A stretch of DNA of 64,000 nt, from NCBI GenBank assembly GCA_016712405.1, contig JADJRD010000014.1, positions 310,001 to 374,000 of the forward strand, in the 5' to 3' direction. Each line of letters starts with the position of its first letter. Within the stretch, counting starts at the first letter, position 1. Below the pieces are notes generated by a model, which was not told the DNA's origin, ran no database searches, and worked only from the letters and a program-made list of their open reading frames with translations. The position numbers were made by a program, and so were the translations under genes. This document shows, one piece after another, positions 37,606-46,467 of this stretch. The stretch is from Cellvibrio sp. Its GTDB lineage: Bacteria > Pseudomonadota > Gammaproteobacteria > Pseudomonadales > Cellvibrionaceae.

Positions 37606-38760
37606 TTAAAGCGCTTTCTTCAGCGCATCTGCCTTATCCGTTTTTTCCCACGTAAAGTCGGGCAGCTCACGACCGAAATGTCCGTAAGCAGCGGTGTTGC
37701 GATAAATTGGACGCTTCAAGTTCAACATTTGAATTAATCCGCGCGGACGCAAATCAAAATGTTCGCGCACTAATTTCACAATTTCTGCATCCGGTAATTT
37801 TCCTGTGCCAAATGCGTTCACAGAAATTGATGTAGGCTCTGCGACACCAATCGCGTAGCTCACTTGAATTTCCAAACGATCAGCAATACCTGCCGCGACT
37901 AAATTTTTTGCTACATAACGGCCGGCGTAAGCGGCAGAGCGGTCAACTTTCGACGGATCTTTTCCAGAGAATGCCCCGCCACCGTGACGTGCCATACCGC
38001 CGTAAGAGTCCACAATAATTTTGCGACCTGTTAATCCACAATCACCCACTGGCCCACCGATAATAAATTGGCCGGTTGGATTAATGTGATATTGCGTATC
38101 TTTGTGCAGCCATTCAGCAGGCAATACTTTTTTCAAAATAAGTTCGCGCACAGCTTCGTGAATTTCGGATTGTTTTACGTCGGGGCTGTGTTGTGTTGAA
38201 AGCACGACAGCATCAACTGCTACTGGTTTGCCATTTTCGTAACGTAAGGTCACTTGGCTTTTTGCATCTGGGCGTAACCATTTCAGCGTGCCGTTTTTGC
38301 GCAACTCGGCTTGTTTTTCAACGAGGCGATGTGCGTAAAAAATTGGTGCGGGCATTAACACTGCAGTTTCATTTGTTGCGTAGCCAAACATTAAACCTTG
38401 ATCGCCTGCGCCCATGTCTTTGTTGTCGGCTTCATCAACACCCATGGCGATATCCGCCGATTGTTTTCCTATAGCATTCAATACTGCGCAGCTCGCACCA
38501 TCGAAACCTACATCACTGGAGTTGTAACCAATGTCCAAAATTACCTGACGAATTAAATCTTCAAGGTCAACATAAGTGGATGTGCGCACTTCACCAGCGA
38601 CAATTGCCATACCGGTTTTAACTAAAGTTTCTACCGCTACGCGCGCGTTGGGATCATCTTTGATAATTGCATCCAATACCGCATCAGAAATTTGGTCGGC
38701 CATTTTATCGGGATGACCTTCAGAAACGGATTCGGAGGTGAAGACTGAATATTCGGACAT
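37606..38760 (-). CDS. metK: S-adenosylmethionine synthetase
   Basis: 384 aa, complete. Motifs VSEGHPDKMADQISDAVLD, MGAGDQGLMFGYATNE and the P-loop-like GGGAFSGKDPSKVDRSAAY. Makes SAM from methionine and ATP. It lies directly downstream of the ArsR-type SAM-cycle regulator, and a palindromic repeat fills the gap. Confidence 0.97.
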   Translation of the reverse strand: MSEYSVFTSESVSEGHPDKMADQISDAVLDAIIKDDPNARVAVETLVKTGMAIVAGEVRTSTYVDLEDLIRQVILDIGYNSSDVGFDGASCAVLNAIGKQSADIAMGVDEADNKDMGAGDQGLMFGYATNETAVLMPAPIFYAHRLVEKQAELRKNGTLKWLRPDAKSQVTLRYENGKPVAVDAVVLSTQHSPDVKQSEIHEAVRELILKKVLPAEWLHKDTQYHINPTGQFIIGGPVGDCGLTGRKIIVDSYGGMARHGGGAFSGKDPSKVDRSAAYAGRYVAKNLVAAGIADRLEIQVSYAIGVAEPTSISVNAFGTGKLPDAEIVKLVREHFDLRPRGLIQMLNLKRPIYRNTAAYGHFGRELPDFTWEKTDKADALKKAL

Positions 38761-38818
38761 GATTTTTTCCTTCTTAAAAAATACAAATGTTAAATAAAAA
38801 ATTAATTTAAAACGCTTG

Positions 38819-38894
38819 GCCCCACCCTAACCCTCCCCTTGCCAGGGGAGGGGATAGTTCCTCCCCCTGGCAAGGGGGAGGCTAGGAGGGGGTC
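38819..38894. repeat. CCCCTTGCCAGGGG-type palindromic repeat between regulator and metK
   Basis: Starts with CCCCACCCTAACCCTCCCC and ends with GGCTAGGAGGGGGTC immediately at the stop codon of the regulator gene (38893). Same element as at 37535 and 46360. Confidence 0.85.
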
Positions 38895-39918
38895 ACAAAC
38901 TCGGTTTAAAAAACTGTCGCAATTGAATTTGAAATCCATTGCGCAACGCAAAATACACACTTTGCCCTTCATCCAATTTTGCGGCTTTGGCCCAGCGTGA
39001 AAAATCCTGGGGTTCGAATCCTTGCCATAAATCACCACAGGCTTCGCGTGCCCAGGTTTGTTCGTGACGGCATAAATCACAGATCAATAAAGCGCCGCCC
39101 GGTGCGAGGCTGCGACTTAAATCGACAAAAATATCTGCTGGTGATGCAATGTGATGCAGCACCATATTCACCACAATACAATCGGCCAGAATTTTTTGTG
39201 CGTTTAAAATTTGAGTGTCACCCAAGATAAATTCGATATTGCGCAAGGATTTGCTCTGCACAAAGTGTTTGGCTTTTTCCAACATTTGTTTGGAGTTATC
39301 CAAAGCCACAACTTGATTAAATTGTTGTGACAAGAGACTCAAAAATTCACCTTCACCGGGACCAATTTCCAAAGCTAATTGTTTGTGCTTCAACAAAGTG
39401 TTGTTCAATAAACTGGTGACTTGATCAGCATAAACTGGATAGCTGGCGATCAAGTCTTGTTGTGCGCGAAACTTGTCTGCGTTTTCGGTAAAAAAAGTTT
39501 GTGCCGCTTGATTGCGTTCCTGTCGCAACTCTTCGATTTTTTGTTGAAGATCGGGCGACAATTGAATCTCATCGACTGTGGCAAATAATTGTTGTTGCAG
39601 ATTCGCCAGAGAATGTTCCGGTGATAAATAAGCGCGGCGATAAAAAATCGAATTGCCTTCGCGACGTGAACTTAACAAGCCTGCACTGGCTAATACCTTG
39701 AGATGGTGGCTCATGCCCGATTGTTTGGTGTCGAATAAACGGCTGAGTTCCAGCACCCCATAAGAGTCCTGGGAGAGTACTCGCAAAATGTCCAATCGCA
39801 ACTCGTCGCCTGCCGCTTTTAGCAGGCTGGAAAGGGCGCTCACATCCATCTGGTGTTGAACCACATCGGTCAACAAGGGGAATTCGGCGGGAGATTGGGA
39901 GGCTATTGATTGATTCAT
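38893..39918 (-). CDS. ArsR-family regulator fused to a methyltransferase domain (SahR-like)
   Basis: 341 aa from ATG 39918. The N-terminal ArsR HTH (about residues 25-100; ELSRLFDTKQSGMSHHLKVLASAGLLSSRREG) is joined to a SAM-binding Rossmann domain (LALEIGPGEGEFLSLLSQQF; VVNMVLHHIASPADIFVDLS). This architecture, upstream of metK-ahcY-metF, matches SahR-type repressors, which sense S-adenosylhomocysteine and control the methionine cycle in Proteobacteria. The frame reaches 39945, but that start lies inside the palindrome. The name SahR is by context. Confidence 0.85.
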   Translation of the reverse strand: MNQSIASQSPAEFPLLTDVVQHQMDVSALSSLLKAAGDELRLDILRVLSQDSYGVLELSRLFDTKQSGMSHHLKVLASAGLLSSRREGNSIFYRRAYLSPEHSLANLQQQLFATVDEIQLSPDLQQKIEELRQERNQAAQTFFTENADKFRAQQDLIASYPVYADQVTSLLNNTLLKHKQLALEIGPGEGEFLSLLSQQFNQVVALDNSKQMLEKAKHFVQSKSLRNIEFILGDTQILNAQKILADCIVVNMVLHHIASPADIFVDLSRSLAPGGALLICDLCRHEQTWAREACGDLWQGFEPQDFSRWAKAAKLDEGQSVYFALRNGFQIQLRQFFKPSL

Positions 39919-39942
39919 GTCGGCAAGTCTAGCAGTCGAAAT

Positions 39943-39972
39943 CATCTATATCAAAATATTTTGATATAGATG
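39943..39972. promoter_or_regulatory. Perfect 30-bp palindrome, likely operator of the SAM-cycle regulator
   Basis: CATCTATATCAAAAT followed by its exact reverse complement, 25 bp upstream of the regulator start. Its ATATCAA core resembles the ATATCAAGATATCTTGATAT-like SahR sites described for other bacteria. A perfect, gapless dyad of this length is rare by chance. Autorepression of the sahR-metK-ahcY-metF operon is inferred. Confidence 0.8.
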
Positions 39973-40189
39973 GATGGTTTGGTTATTCAGAATTAGTGGA
40001 TTGATCATATAGTCTGTTTAACTATATTATATGCGCCCGAATATTCACCAAGTTCAACTTTACCCAAGGTTGATGCTGAGCGAGAATGCACAGCGCTTTT
40101 AATGCGCTCGGCATCAACACTTAAAGACTACTCAATAGGTAGCATTCGACCCAGTCTGTTTTTTCACTTTTTCAGGAGCCTTGAGTTTC

Positions 40190-42193
40190 ATGTCAACTCG
40201 TCAACACCTTGCCAATGCTATTCGTGTCCTTTCCATGGATGCCGTTCAAAAAGCTAATTCGGGTCATCCCGGTGCTCCAATGGGGATGGCGGATATTGCC
40301 GAAGTCCTCTGGAATGATTTTTTGAAACACAATCCACAAAACCCATCTTGGGTTGATCGCGACCGTTTCGTGCTTTCCAATGGCCATGGCTCAATGCTGA
40401 TTTATTCTTTGTTGCACCTGTCTGGCTATGATTTGCCGATGGACGAATTGAAGCAATTCCGTCAGTTGCACTCCAAAACACCAGGCCACCCGGAATTGGG
40501 TTATACCCCTGGCGTTGAAACTACGACTGGCCCACTGGGTCAAGGTATTGTGAATGCGGTGGGTATGGCGTTAGCTGAAAAGATTTTGGCGGCGCAATTC
40601 AACCGCGATGCGCACAAAGTTGTTGATCATTACACCTACTGCTTCTTGGGTGATGGCTGCATGATGGAAGGCGTTAGCCACGAGGCTTGCTCTTTGGCTG
40701 GCACTTTGGGCTTGGGCAAATTAATCGCGTTCTACGATGACAACGGCATCTCTATTGATGGTCACGTTGAGGGTTGGTTTACCGATGATACGCCAAAACG
40801 TTTTGAAGCTTACGGATGGCATGTAATCCGTGCGGTCGATGGCCACGACGCTGCCGCCATCAAAGCTGCTATAGAAGCGGCTCGTGCTGAAACTGCGAAA
40901 CCAACCTTGATTGTGACGAAAACTATCATTGGTTTTGGTTCACCCAACAAACAAGCCTCTCACGACTGCCACGGCTCACCGCTGGGTCTCGAAGAAGTGG
41001 CGTTGGTTCGCAAGACTCTGAACTGGGAATACGAACCCTTTGTAATCCCGCGGGATGTGTACGCTGGTTGGGATGCAAAAGCCAAAGGTTCTGCGGCTGA
41101 AAAATCTTGGAGCGACAAGTTCGCGGCTTACAAATCCGCTCACCCTGCATTGGCTGCTGAATTTGAGCGCCGCGTCATCAACAATGAACTGCCAGCCGAT
41201 TTCGCTGCAAAAGCTGAAGCCTTTATTGCTGAGTGCCAAGCCAAAGGCGAAAAAATTGCCAGCCGTAAAGCGTCTCAAAACTCAATCGCTGCCTATGCGG
41301 CAGTATTGCCTGAGTTGTTAGGCGGTTCTGCTGACCTGGCCGGTTCCAACCTGACTCTGGTCAAGAGCTCAAAAGGCGTGGACGCCAAAGACGCCAGTGG
41401 TAACTACATTTATTACGGTGTACGCGAATTCGGCATGAGTGCCATAATGAACGGTATTTCTGCCCATGGTGGATTAATTCCTTACGGTGCTACTTTCCTG
41501 ATGTTCTATCAATACGCCGCTAATGCTGTGCGTATGTCGGCGCTGATGAAGCTGCGCAATATTTTCGTTTATACCCACGACTCAATCGGCCAAGGTGAAG
41601 ATGGTCCAACCCATCAACCTGTTGAGGTGCTGGCCAGCTTACGTTTGACGCCTAACCTTGATACTTGGCGTACAGCGGACGCCGCTGAAACCGCAGTTTC
41701 CTGGAAGTCTGCTATTGAGCGCAAAAACGGTCCATCTGCGCTGGTATTCAGCCGTCAAAATCTGGATAGCTTCGCTCGCACCCCGGAACAAGTTGCCAAT
41801 ATCGCCAAAGGTGGTTATGTGTTGGTGGATTCTGTTGGTGAGCCTGAGTTAATTTTGATTTCTACAGGTTCCGAAGTGGGTGTGACCGTTAAAGCGGCTG
41901 AAGCCCTGAAAGCGAAAGGCCACAATGTGCGCGTAGTGTCCATGCCCTCTACTTCAGTGTTTGATCGTCAGGATGCTGCCTACAAAGAATCGGTTCTGCC
42001 AAGCCATGTTTTTGCACGCGTTGCCGTTGAAACGGCGCATGTGGATTTCTGGTACAAGTACGTCGGTTTTGATGGTCGCATAGTCGGTATGACCACTTTC
42101 GGTGAGTCAGCGCCGGGTCCAAAACTGCTGGAGCATTTCGGTTTCACCGTCGACAACATAGTCGCCACTGCAGAAGAATTATTGGAAGATTAA
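40190..42193 (+). CDS. tkt: Transketolase
   Basis: 667 aa. TPP-binding segment LGDGCMMEGVSHEACSLAG, substrate region SGHPGAPMGMADIAEVLW and the conserved His-rich HDCHGSPLGLEE. Start: ATG 40190 (family MSTRQHLANAIR); a TTG at 40181 sits closer to AGGAG. Transfers two-carbon units in the pentose phosphate pathway. A terminator follows, so it is separate from pgk. Confidence 0.96.
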   Translation: MSTRQHLANAIRVLSMDAVQKANSGHPGAPMGMADIAEVLWNDFLKHNPQNPSWVDRDRFVLSNGHGSMLIYSLLHLSGYDLPMDELKQFRQLHSKTPGHPELGYTPGVETTTGPLGQGIVNAVGMALAEKILAAQFNRDAHKVVDHYTYCFLGDGCMMEGVSHEACSLAGTLGLGKLIAFYDDNGISIDGHVEGWFTDDTPKRFEAYGWHVIRAVDGHDAAAIKAAIEAARAETAKPTLIVTKTIIGFGSPNKQASHDCHGSPLGLEEVALVRKTLNWEYEPFVIPRDVYAGWDAKAKGSAAEKSWSDKFAAYKSAHPALAAEFERRVINNELPADFAAKAEAFIAECQAKGEKIASRKASQNSIAAYAAVLPELLGGSADLAGSNLTLVKSSKGVDAKDASGNYIYYGVREFGMSAIMNGISAHGGLIPYGATFLMFYQYAANAVRMSALMKLRNIFVYTHDSIGQGEDGPTHQPVEVLASLRLTPNLDTWRTADAAETAVSWKSAIERKNGPSALVFSRQNLDSFARTPEQVANIAKGGYVLVDSVGEPELILISTGSEVGVTVKAAEALKAKGHNVRVVSMPSTSVFDRQDAAYKESVLPSHVFARVAVETAHVDFWYKYVGFDGRIVGMTTFGESAPGPKLLEHFGFTVDNIVATAEELLED

Positions 42194-42208
42194 TTCAGAT
42201 TTCGATGT

Positions 42209-42243
42209 ACAAACACCCGACGTAAGTTGGGTGTTTTGTTTTT
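42209..42243 (+). terminator. Rho-independent terminator of tkt
   Basis: AAACACCC and GGGTGTTT flank a 10-base loop, followed by TTGTTTTT, 17 bases after the tkt stop codon. Confidence 0.85.
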
Positions 42244-42325
42244 AGGTAAAACTTCTTTTGTGTAAACTGCATCTTCACGCTTTTCTCATCGGAGCTTATA
42301 GGGCTCAAATTCAAAGGTAATCAGC

Positions 42326-43498
42326 ATGACCGTAAAACTTATGAAAGACCAGAATTTGGCTGGCAAGCGCGTATTAATCCGCCAGGACCTTAACGTGCCT
42401 TTGGAAAATGGCCGTATCACCAGTGCTGTGCGCATTGATGCCTCAATCCCCACCATTAAAGAAGCCTTGTCCAAAGGTGCCAAAGTCATGGTGATGTCAC
42501 ATTTGGGTCGTCCAGACGAAGGTGTTTACGATGAGGCCTCTTCATTGGCGCCAGTTGCAAAATACCTGAGTGAAAAATTAGGTCGCGACGTTCCCCTAGT
42601 TAAAAACTGGGTCGATGGTTTTGAAATGAAGGGTGATCTGGTTTTGTTGGAAAACGTTCGTTTTAATCTTGGCGAAGGCAAAAATACTGACGAGCTATCC
42701 AAAAAAATGGCGGCTCTTTGTGATGTGTTTGTGATGGATGCCTTTGGCACTGCGCATCGCGCTCAAGCTTCTACACATGGTGTTGCTAAATTTGCGCCGA
42801 TTGCTTGTGCCGGGCCTTTGTTATCAGCTGAATTAGATGCATTAGGTAAAGTGCTGGATAACCCTGCTCGTCCATTGGTTGCGATTGTGGGCGGTTCAAA
42901 AGTTTCTACCAAATTAAGTGTGTTGGATGCAGTTTCAAAAATTGCTGACATTTTGGTTGTCGGTGGTGGTATCTCCAACACCTTCGTTGCATCAGCAGGC
43001 AACGAAGTCGGCAAGTCACTTTACGAAAAAGATTTAATCCCCGAAGCTCAACGTTTGCGCGCACAAACAGAAGTGGTTTATGCAACTGACGTTCGCACCA
43101 CCAAAGAAGGTTTCAAAGAGTGGAACCACAATTCTGTGTGTGTAGTGAAAAAAGCCAACGAAATTCAAGCTGACGAAGAAATTATCGACTACGGCCCCGA
43201 AACCGCCGCGCGCGTTGCCGAGATAATCAAAAATGCCAAAACCATTTTGTGGAATGGTCCCTGCGGTGTATTTGAATTTGATTCTTTCGCAAAGGGCACT
43301 GAAGTGGTTGCACGCGCAATTGCAGATAGCGCCGGCTTTTCTGTTGCAGGCGGTGGCGATACTTTGGCTGCAATCGATAAGTGGAATTTGGCTGATAAAG
43401 TGTCTTACGTTTCCACCGGTGGCGGTGCCTTCCTGGAATTCGTTGAAGGTAAAGTATTGCCAGCTGTTGCTATTCTGGAAGAAAGAGCTAAATCTTAA
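42326..43498 (+). CDS. pgk: Phosphoglycerate kinase
   Basis: 390 aa. RVLIRQDLNVPLENG, MSHLGRP, the loop VAIVGGSKVSTKL and the C-terminal GGGDTLAAIDKW and STGGGAFLEF. ATP-producing step of glycolysis. In many gammaproteobacteria a glyceraldehyde- or erythrose-phosphate dehydrogenase gene lies between tkt and pgk; here it is absent. Terminator follows. Confidence 0.97.
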   Translation: MTVKLMKDQNLAGKRVLIRQDLNVPLENGRITSAVRIDASIPTIKEALSKGAKVMVMSHLGRPDEGVYDEASSLAPVAKYLSEKLGRDVPLVKNWVDGFEMKGDLVLLENVRFNLGEGKNTDELSKKMAALCDVFVMDAFGTAHRAQASTHGVAKFAPIACAGPLLSAELDALGKVLDNPARPLVAIVGGSKVSTKLSVLDAVSKIADILVVGGGISNTFVASAGNEVGKSLYEKDLIPEAQRLRAQTEVVYATDVRTTKEGFKEWNHNSVCVVKKANEIQADEEIIDYGPETAARVAEIIKNAKTILWNGPCGVFEFDSFAKGTEVVARAIADSAGFSVAGGGDTLAAIDKWNLADKVSYVSTGGGAFLEFVEGKVLPAVAILEERAKS

Positions 43499-43524
43499 TC
43501 TGAATATAAGTCGCGTTTATCCAA

Positions 43525-43555
43525 AAGGCATCTGCACACTCAGATGCCTTTTTTA
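43525..43555 (+). terminator. Rho-independent terminator of pgk
   Basis: Perfect AAGGCATCTG / CAGATGCCTT stem, 6-base loop, then TTTTTAT. Located 26 bases after the pgk stop. Confidence 0.92.
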
Positions 43556-43568
43556 TTGGAAAAAATCT

Positions 43569-43787
43569 ATGAGCAACCAAATTAAATCCGCCAAAGGCCA
43601 ATCGGGAATTCTTTGTCGCTCGATTGAGGGTGTGTATTTTTTCCGCGTTTATCAGGGCGATGATTTTATCGACTATGAACTTTGTCACGATGATTTAGCG
43701 ATCACCATCACTGATGAGCAAGCGGCTTTTTATGAAAAAGATGGGCAGTATTTTTTGGATCACAGCCCGGAGATTTTTGGTGGATAA
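43569..43787 (+). CDS. Small hypothetical protein, 72 aa
   Basis: Starts at ATG 43569 just after the pgk terminator. Acidic and likely beta-rich (IEGVYFFRVYQGDDFIDYELCHDDLAI). No motif recognised; similar small proteins occur after pgk in related bacteria, but I cannot name a family. A longer frame from 43233 is only an overlap of pgk and is rejected. Confidence 0.6.
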   Translation: MSNQIKSAKGQSGILCRSIEGVYFFRVYQGDDFIDYELCHDDLAITITDEQAAFYEKDGQYFLDHSPEIFGG

Positions 43788-43925
43788 AATGTGAGCCTCA
43801 GCTTGAAACAGATCGACAAAACATCCAGAGTAAAGAAGTGTAAAGGCTGCCAGCTTGAGCAATTATCACAAAAATAGCGGTTACAATATACAAGATTTTG
43901 TATAAATGCGATGGGGGGATTTACC

Positions 43926-44249
43926 GTGGAGCAATTAGCATACAACAACATATTTGATGCTATTACCGAAGATAAGGCTGAGGCAGCGGATTTGAAATTC
44001 CGATCAGATCTGATGCTTGTTATGCGTCAAATTTTCGAGGATAGAGGGTTGTCTCAAGCTGATATTATGGATGTACTGGGTATCCCCCAACCTCGCGTCA
44101 GCGAGCTTGTCAGAGGCAAGGTTGATAAATTTTCTTCTGACAAGTTGATAGGCTATTTAGCCAAACTCGGTTTTCAATTTAAACCAACTTATCAATCGTC
44201 TAACGCTCATCGTTCATCGAGAGTAAGATGTGCTGTCAGTGCGGTTTAG
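43926..44249 (+). CDS. XRE-family antitoxin (HigA2-like)
   Basis: 107 aa from the GTG at 43926 (GGGGGGA 7 bases upstream); an ATG at 43911 is the alternative. HTH segment LSQADIMDVLGIPQPRVSELVRGKVDKFSSDKLIGYLAKLG, as in antitoxins of RelE/HigB-type systems. It is convergent with a Gp49-like toxin gene and overlaps it by 14 bp, which is unusual because such pairs are normally in one operon. Confidence 0.85.
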   Translation: MEQLAYNNIFDAITEDKAEAADLKFRSDLMLVMRQIFEDRGLSQADIMDVLGIPQPRVSELVRGKVDKFSSDKLIGYLAKLGFQFKPTYQSSNAHRSSRVRCAVSAV

Positions 44250-44616
44250 TCTGCTTTTTATTAGCATTTTTCATCTTGCTTACCTCCGCCATCATTTCCT
44301 TGTAGCGTAGCAGCACCGTGTTCATTGCTGGCCGATCAACGCCATTTGTAGTCTTTGTGAAGGCATGCAGTATATAAACTGTATTTAAGTGTTTTGCACA
44401 GTAGACCGCTCTGTACGCTGGGCTACCATTCTCCTTCAGCTCGATCACACCCGCTCCAATTGTGCTGGACAAGTCTTCAAAATCTGAGAAAGGTCTTTGA
44501 CCTTGCTGGACAGCGTTTAGATCTGAGCCGAACTGACTGATTATGTCTTTCGGCAAATTCAAAAAATCTCGCTTTGCTGCTGCATTTATAAATCTAAAAT
44601 TTAACTCTTTTTTCAT
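44236..44616 (-). CDS. RelE/HigB-type toxin, Gp49-like
   Basis: 126 aa. The Gp49/HigB fold is indicated by LPKDIISQFGSDLNAVQQGQ, GVIELKENGSPAYRAVYCAKH and VYILHAFTKTTNG, with the final basic helix. Such toxins cleave mRNA at the ribosome. Paired tail-to-tail with the HTH gene. Confidence 0.85.
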   Translation of the reverse strand: MKKELNFRFINAAAKRDFLNLPKDIISQFGSDLNAVQQGQRPFSDFEDLSSTIGAGVIELKENGSPAYRAVYCAKHLNTVYILHAFTKTTNGVDRPAMNTVLLRYKEMMAEVSKMKNANKKQTKPH

Positions 44617-45042
44617 GTTTTAAATTTTCTCCTATTTACTGAAGTGCTAAATGTTTGTATATAAATACAGTGCTGTGAATCCAAACAGTAGGTCCGATCT
44701 TAGGCCGATCAATATGGATTGTAAATGTGAGATATTTGGTGAAGAGCTAATGGGTTAAATCTAGTTTTGGTGCAAAAAGTAGATTGAGGATTCAGAAGAA
44801 TGATTATTGATTTTGACGACTAAATCAGACCCACCTTAAGCTTCCAAACAACATGGGACGACCTTTTTGCGGTTTTTGATCCAGACTGGTTTTGCGATCA
44901 GAGTTGTCCGGATGCTGTGGGTGCAGGCAGTGACATCTATCCCCAAAAAGTAATTGATTTTATTGAGATTTTTTTGACAGCTGGATCCCGCTTTTGCGGG
45001 GATGACGACGCAAGAAATAGGCTCGTGAAGAAATCGTACTGT
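44617..45042. other. 426-bp gap with a dispersed repeat and possible decayed coding sequence
   Basis: A plus-strand stretch from about 44827 reads PTLSFQTTWDDLFAVFDPDW without a start, possibly a remnant. Around 44990-45005 lies GGATCCCGCTTTTGCGGGGA, the core of a widespread proteobacterial short palindrome. No intact gene seen. Confidence 0.5.
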
Positions 45043-45777
45043 TTAATTCATTTTGGCAATTTCACCTTCAATCCAATTTTTAATTTCTTCTGTTAATTCT
45101 TTTCGATCCTTTCCTTCAGTATTAAAAGGCTCGCTGATCACCACTTTGATTGTGCCGGGATATTTTATAAAGCGTTTGTGCGGCCAGTATTTTCCACCAT
45201 TGTGTGCAACTGCGATTACGGGGACGCCGGCGCTAATCGCAATATCGGCACCACTGCGAGCATAATTACCAATTTGTCCATAAGCAGTACGGGTTCCTTC
45301 AGGGTAAATTAATAAATTATTTCCTTGCTGAAGGCGTTTGATGCCAATGGTTTTGATTTCTTTCAACGCTTGAATCGGCGTGCCTCGATTAATGGCGATA
45401 GGGCGCAAACTTGCCAGCCCCCAACCAAAAAATGGAATACGAAATAATTCTCTTTTTAAAATGGTGCTAACAGGGCCAAAATAAAATTGCAGAAACATGG
45501 TTTCCCAAGTGCTTTGATGTTTTGCCAAAACTACACAGGGAAATTTCTCGGCATGTTTGTGCCCAACAATTTCATAACGCATATTGCAACAGACACGCAA
45601 CCACAACATCACAAATCGGTTCCAGCAAGTCACAATTCGCCAGCGCCATGAATAGGGCATGATGGGCCAAATGATCACGGCAACAAGTCCGGCGATTGCA
45701 CTGGTAATGTTGTAGCCTATGCTAAAAATTAAACTTCGGAAATAAAGCAAAATTAAAATTCTCTTTGTGGTAATCAA
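45043..45777 (-). CDS. plsC: 1-acylglycerol-3-phosphate O-acyltransferase (PlsC-like)
   Basis: 244 aa. Catalytic motif is H-X4-E (KHQSTWET, His87) as in a subset of LPLATs, then YPEGTRT (about residue 164) and AGVPVIAVAHNGGKYWP. N-terminal membrane segment (~20-40). It acylates lysophosphatidate in the inner membrane. The gene overlaps gmhB by 4 bp, a common pair in gammaproteobacteria. Confidence 0.9.
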   Translation of the reverse strand: MITTKRILILLYFRSLIFSIGYNITSAIAGLVAVIIWPIMPYSWRWRIVTCWNRFVMLWLRVCCNMRYEIVGHKHAEKFPCVVLAKHQSTWETMFLQFYFGPVSTILKRELFRIPFFGWGLASLRPIAINRGTPIQALKEIKTIGIKRLQQGNNLLIYPEGTRTAYGQIGNYARSGADIAISAGVPVIAVAHNGGKYWPHKRFIKYPGTIKVVISEPFNTEGKDRKELTEEIKNWIEGEIAKMN

Positions 45778-46343
45778 TGATCCAAAATAACATCAGCAAA
45801 ATGTTTTAAATTATCAAAAGCGTTGATATCTCTAATGTCCAATATTGGGCTGTCAGTTTGCAATTCCGGATTGCCTAATTGCGATAAAGTTTTTAATCCG
45901 TTACCCGTTTTCACCAAGGCCAATCGACATCCCTTTTGTGCGCCCGCTTGCAAATCTCGCAAACTATCGCCAACAAAATAAAAACCTTCGGCAGAAATAT
46001 TAAACTCGGCTTCAATTGCGTCGATTAATCCTGGTTTGGGTTTGCGACACTTGCAATTGTCGTCCGGGTGATGCGGGCAATAAAAAATTGCGCCTATTTC
46101 ACCGCCCGCTTCTTCAACCAGCCTTGTAATTTTTTCATGCATGGCTTCAAGATCATCGAGATCGAATTTGTCTTTCGCCAAACCCGCTTGATTGGTTGCT
46201 ACCACAATCGTAAAACCGGCTTGATGCAAACGCGCAATGGCTTCAATGCTGCCTTCAATCGGCACACATTCATCAACCGATTTCACATAGTCATCGCGGT
46301 CGTAATTGATTACGCCGTCGCGGTCGAGGATGATTAGTTTCAT
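45774..46343 (-). CDS. gmhB: D-glycero-beta-D-manno-heptose-1,7-bisphosphate 7-phosphatase
   Basis: 189 aa HAD phosphatase. Nucleophile loop LDRDGVINYD, zinc-loop ligands in CPHHPDDNCKCRKPKPG, and the acidic motif VGDSLRDLQAG. Makes the heptose precursor of LPS core. Operon with plsC and, upstream, glyS across a palindromic repeat. Confidence 0.94.
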   Translation of the reverse strand: MKLIILDRDGVINYDRDDYVKSVDECVPIEGSIEAIARLHQAGFTIVVATNQAGLAKDKFDLDDLEAMHEKITRLVEEAGGEIGAIFYCPHHPDDNCKCRKPKPGLIDAIEAEFNISAEGFYFVGDSLRDLQAGAQKGCRLALVKTGNGLKTLSQLGNPELQTDSPILDIRDINAFDNLKHFADVILDH

Positions 46344-46359
46344 TTTGTTCTCGTTGGTT

Positions 46360-46467
46360 GACCCCCTCCTAACCCCCCCCCTTGCCAGGGGGAGGGACTT
46401 TACTCCCTGCTTAATACGGAGTGCGATTTGCCCCCTCCCCTGGCAAGGGGAGGGTTAGGGTGGGGTC
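46360..46467. repeat. CCCCTTGCCAGGGG-type palindromic repeat between glyS and gmhB
   Basis: Outer arms GACCCCCTCCTAACC and GGTTAGGGTGGGGTC, with inner CCCCTTGCCAGGGG and CCCCTGGCAAGGGG. Its last base meets the glyS stop codon. Nearly the same element as at 37535 and 38819. Confidence 0.88.

Noticed and set aside
38760..38893. Possible SAM or SAH riboswitch before metK or ahcY
   Set aside because: The gap is filled by a palindromic repeat and I see none of the conserved riboswitch cores; the ahcY leader itself is missing.
43233..43568. Long upstream extension of the 72-aa gene after pgk
   Set aside because: It runs through pgk and the pgk terminator in another frame.
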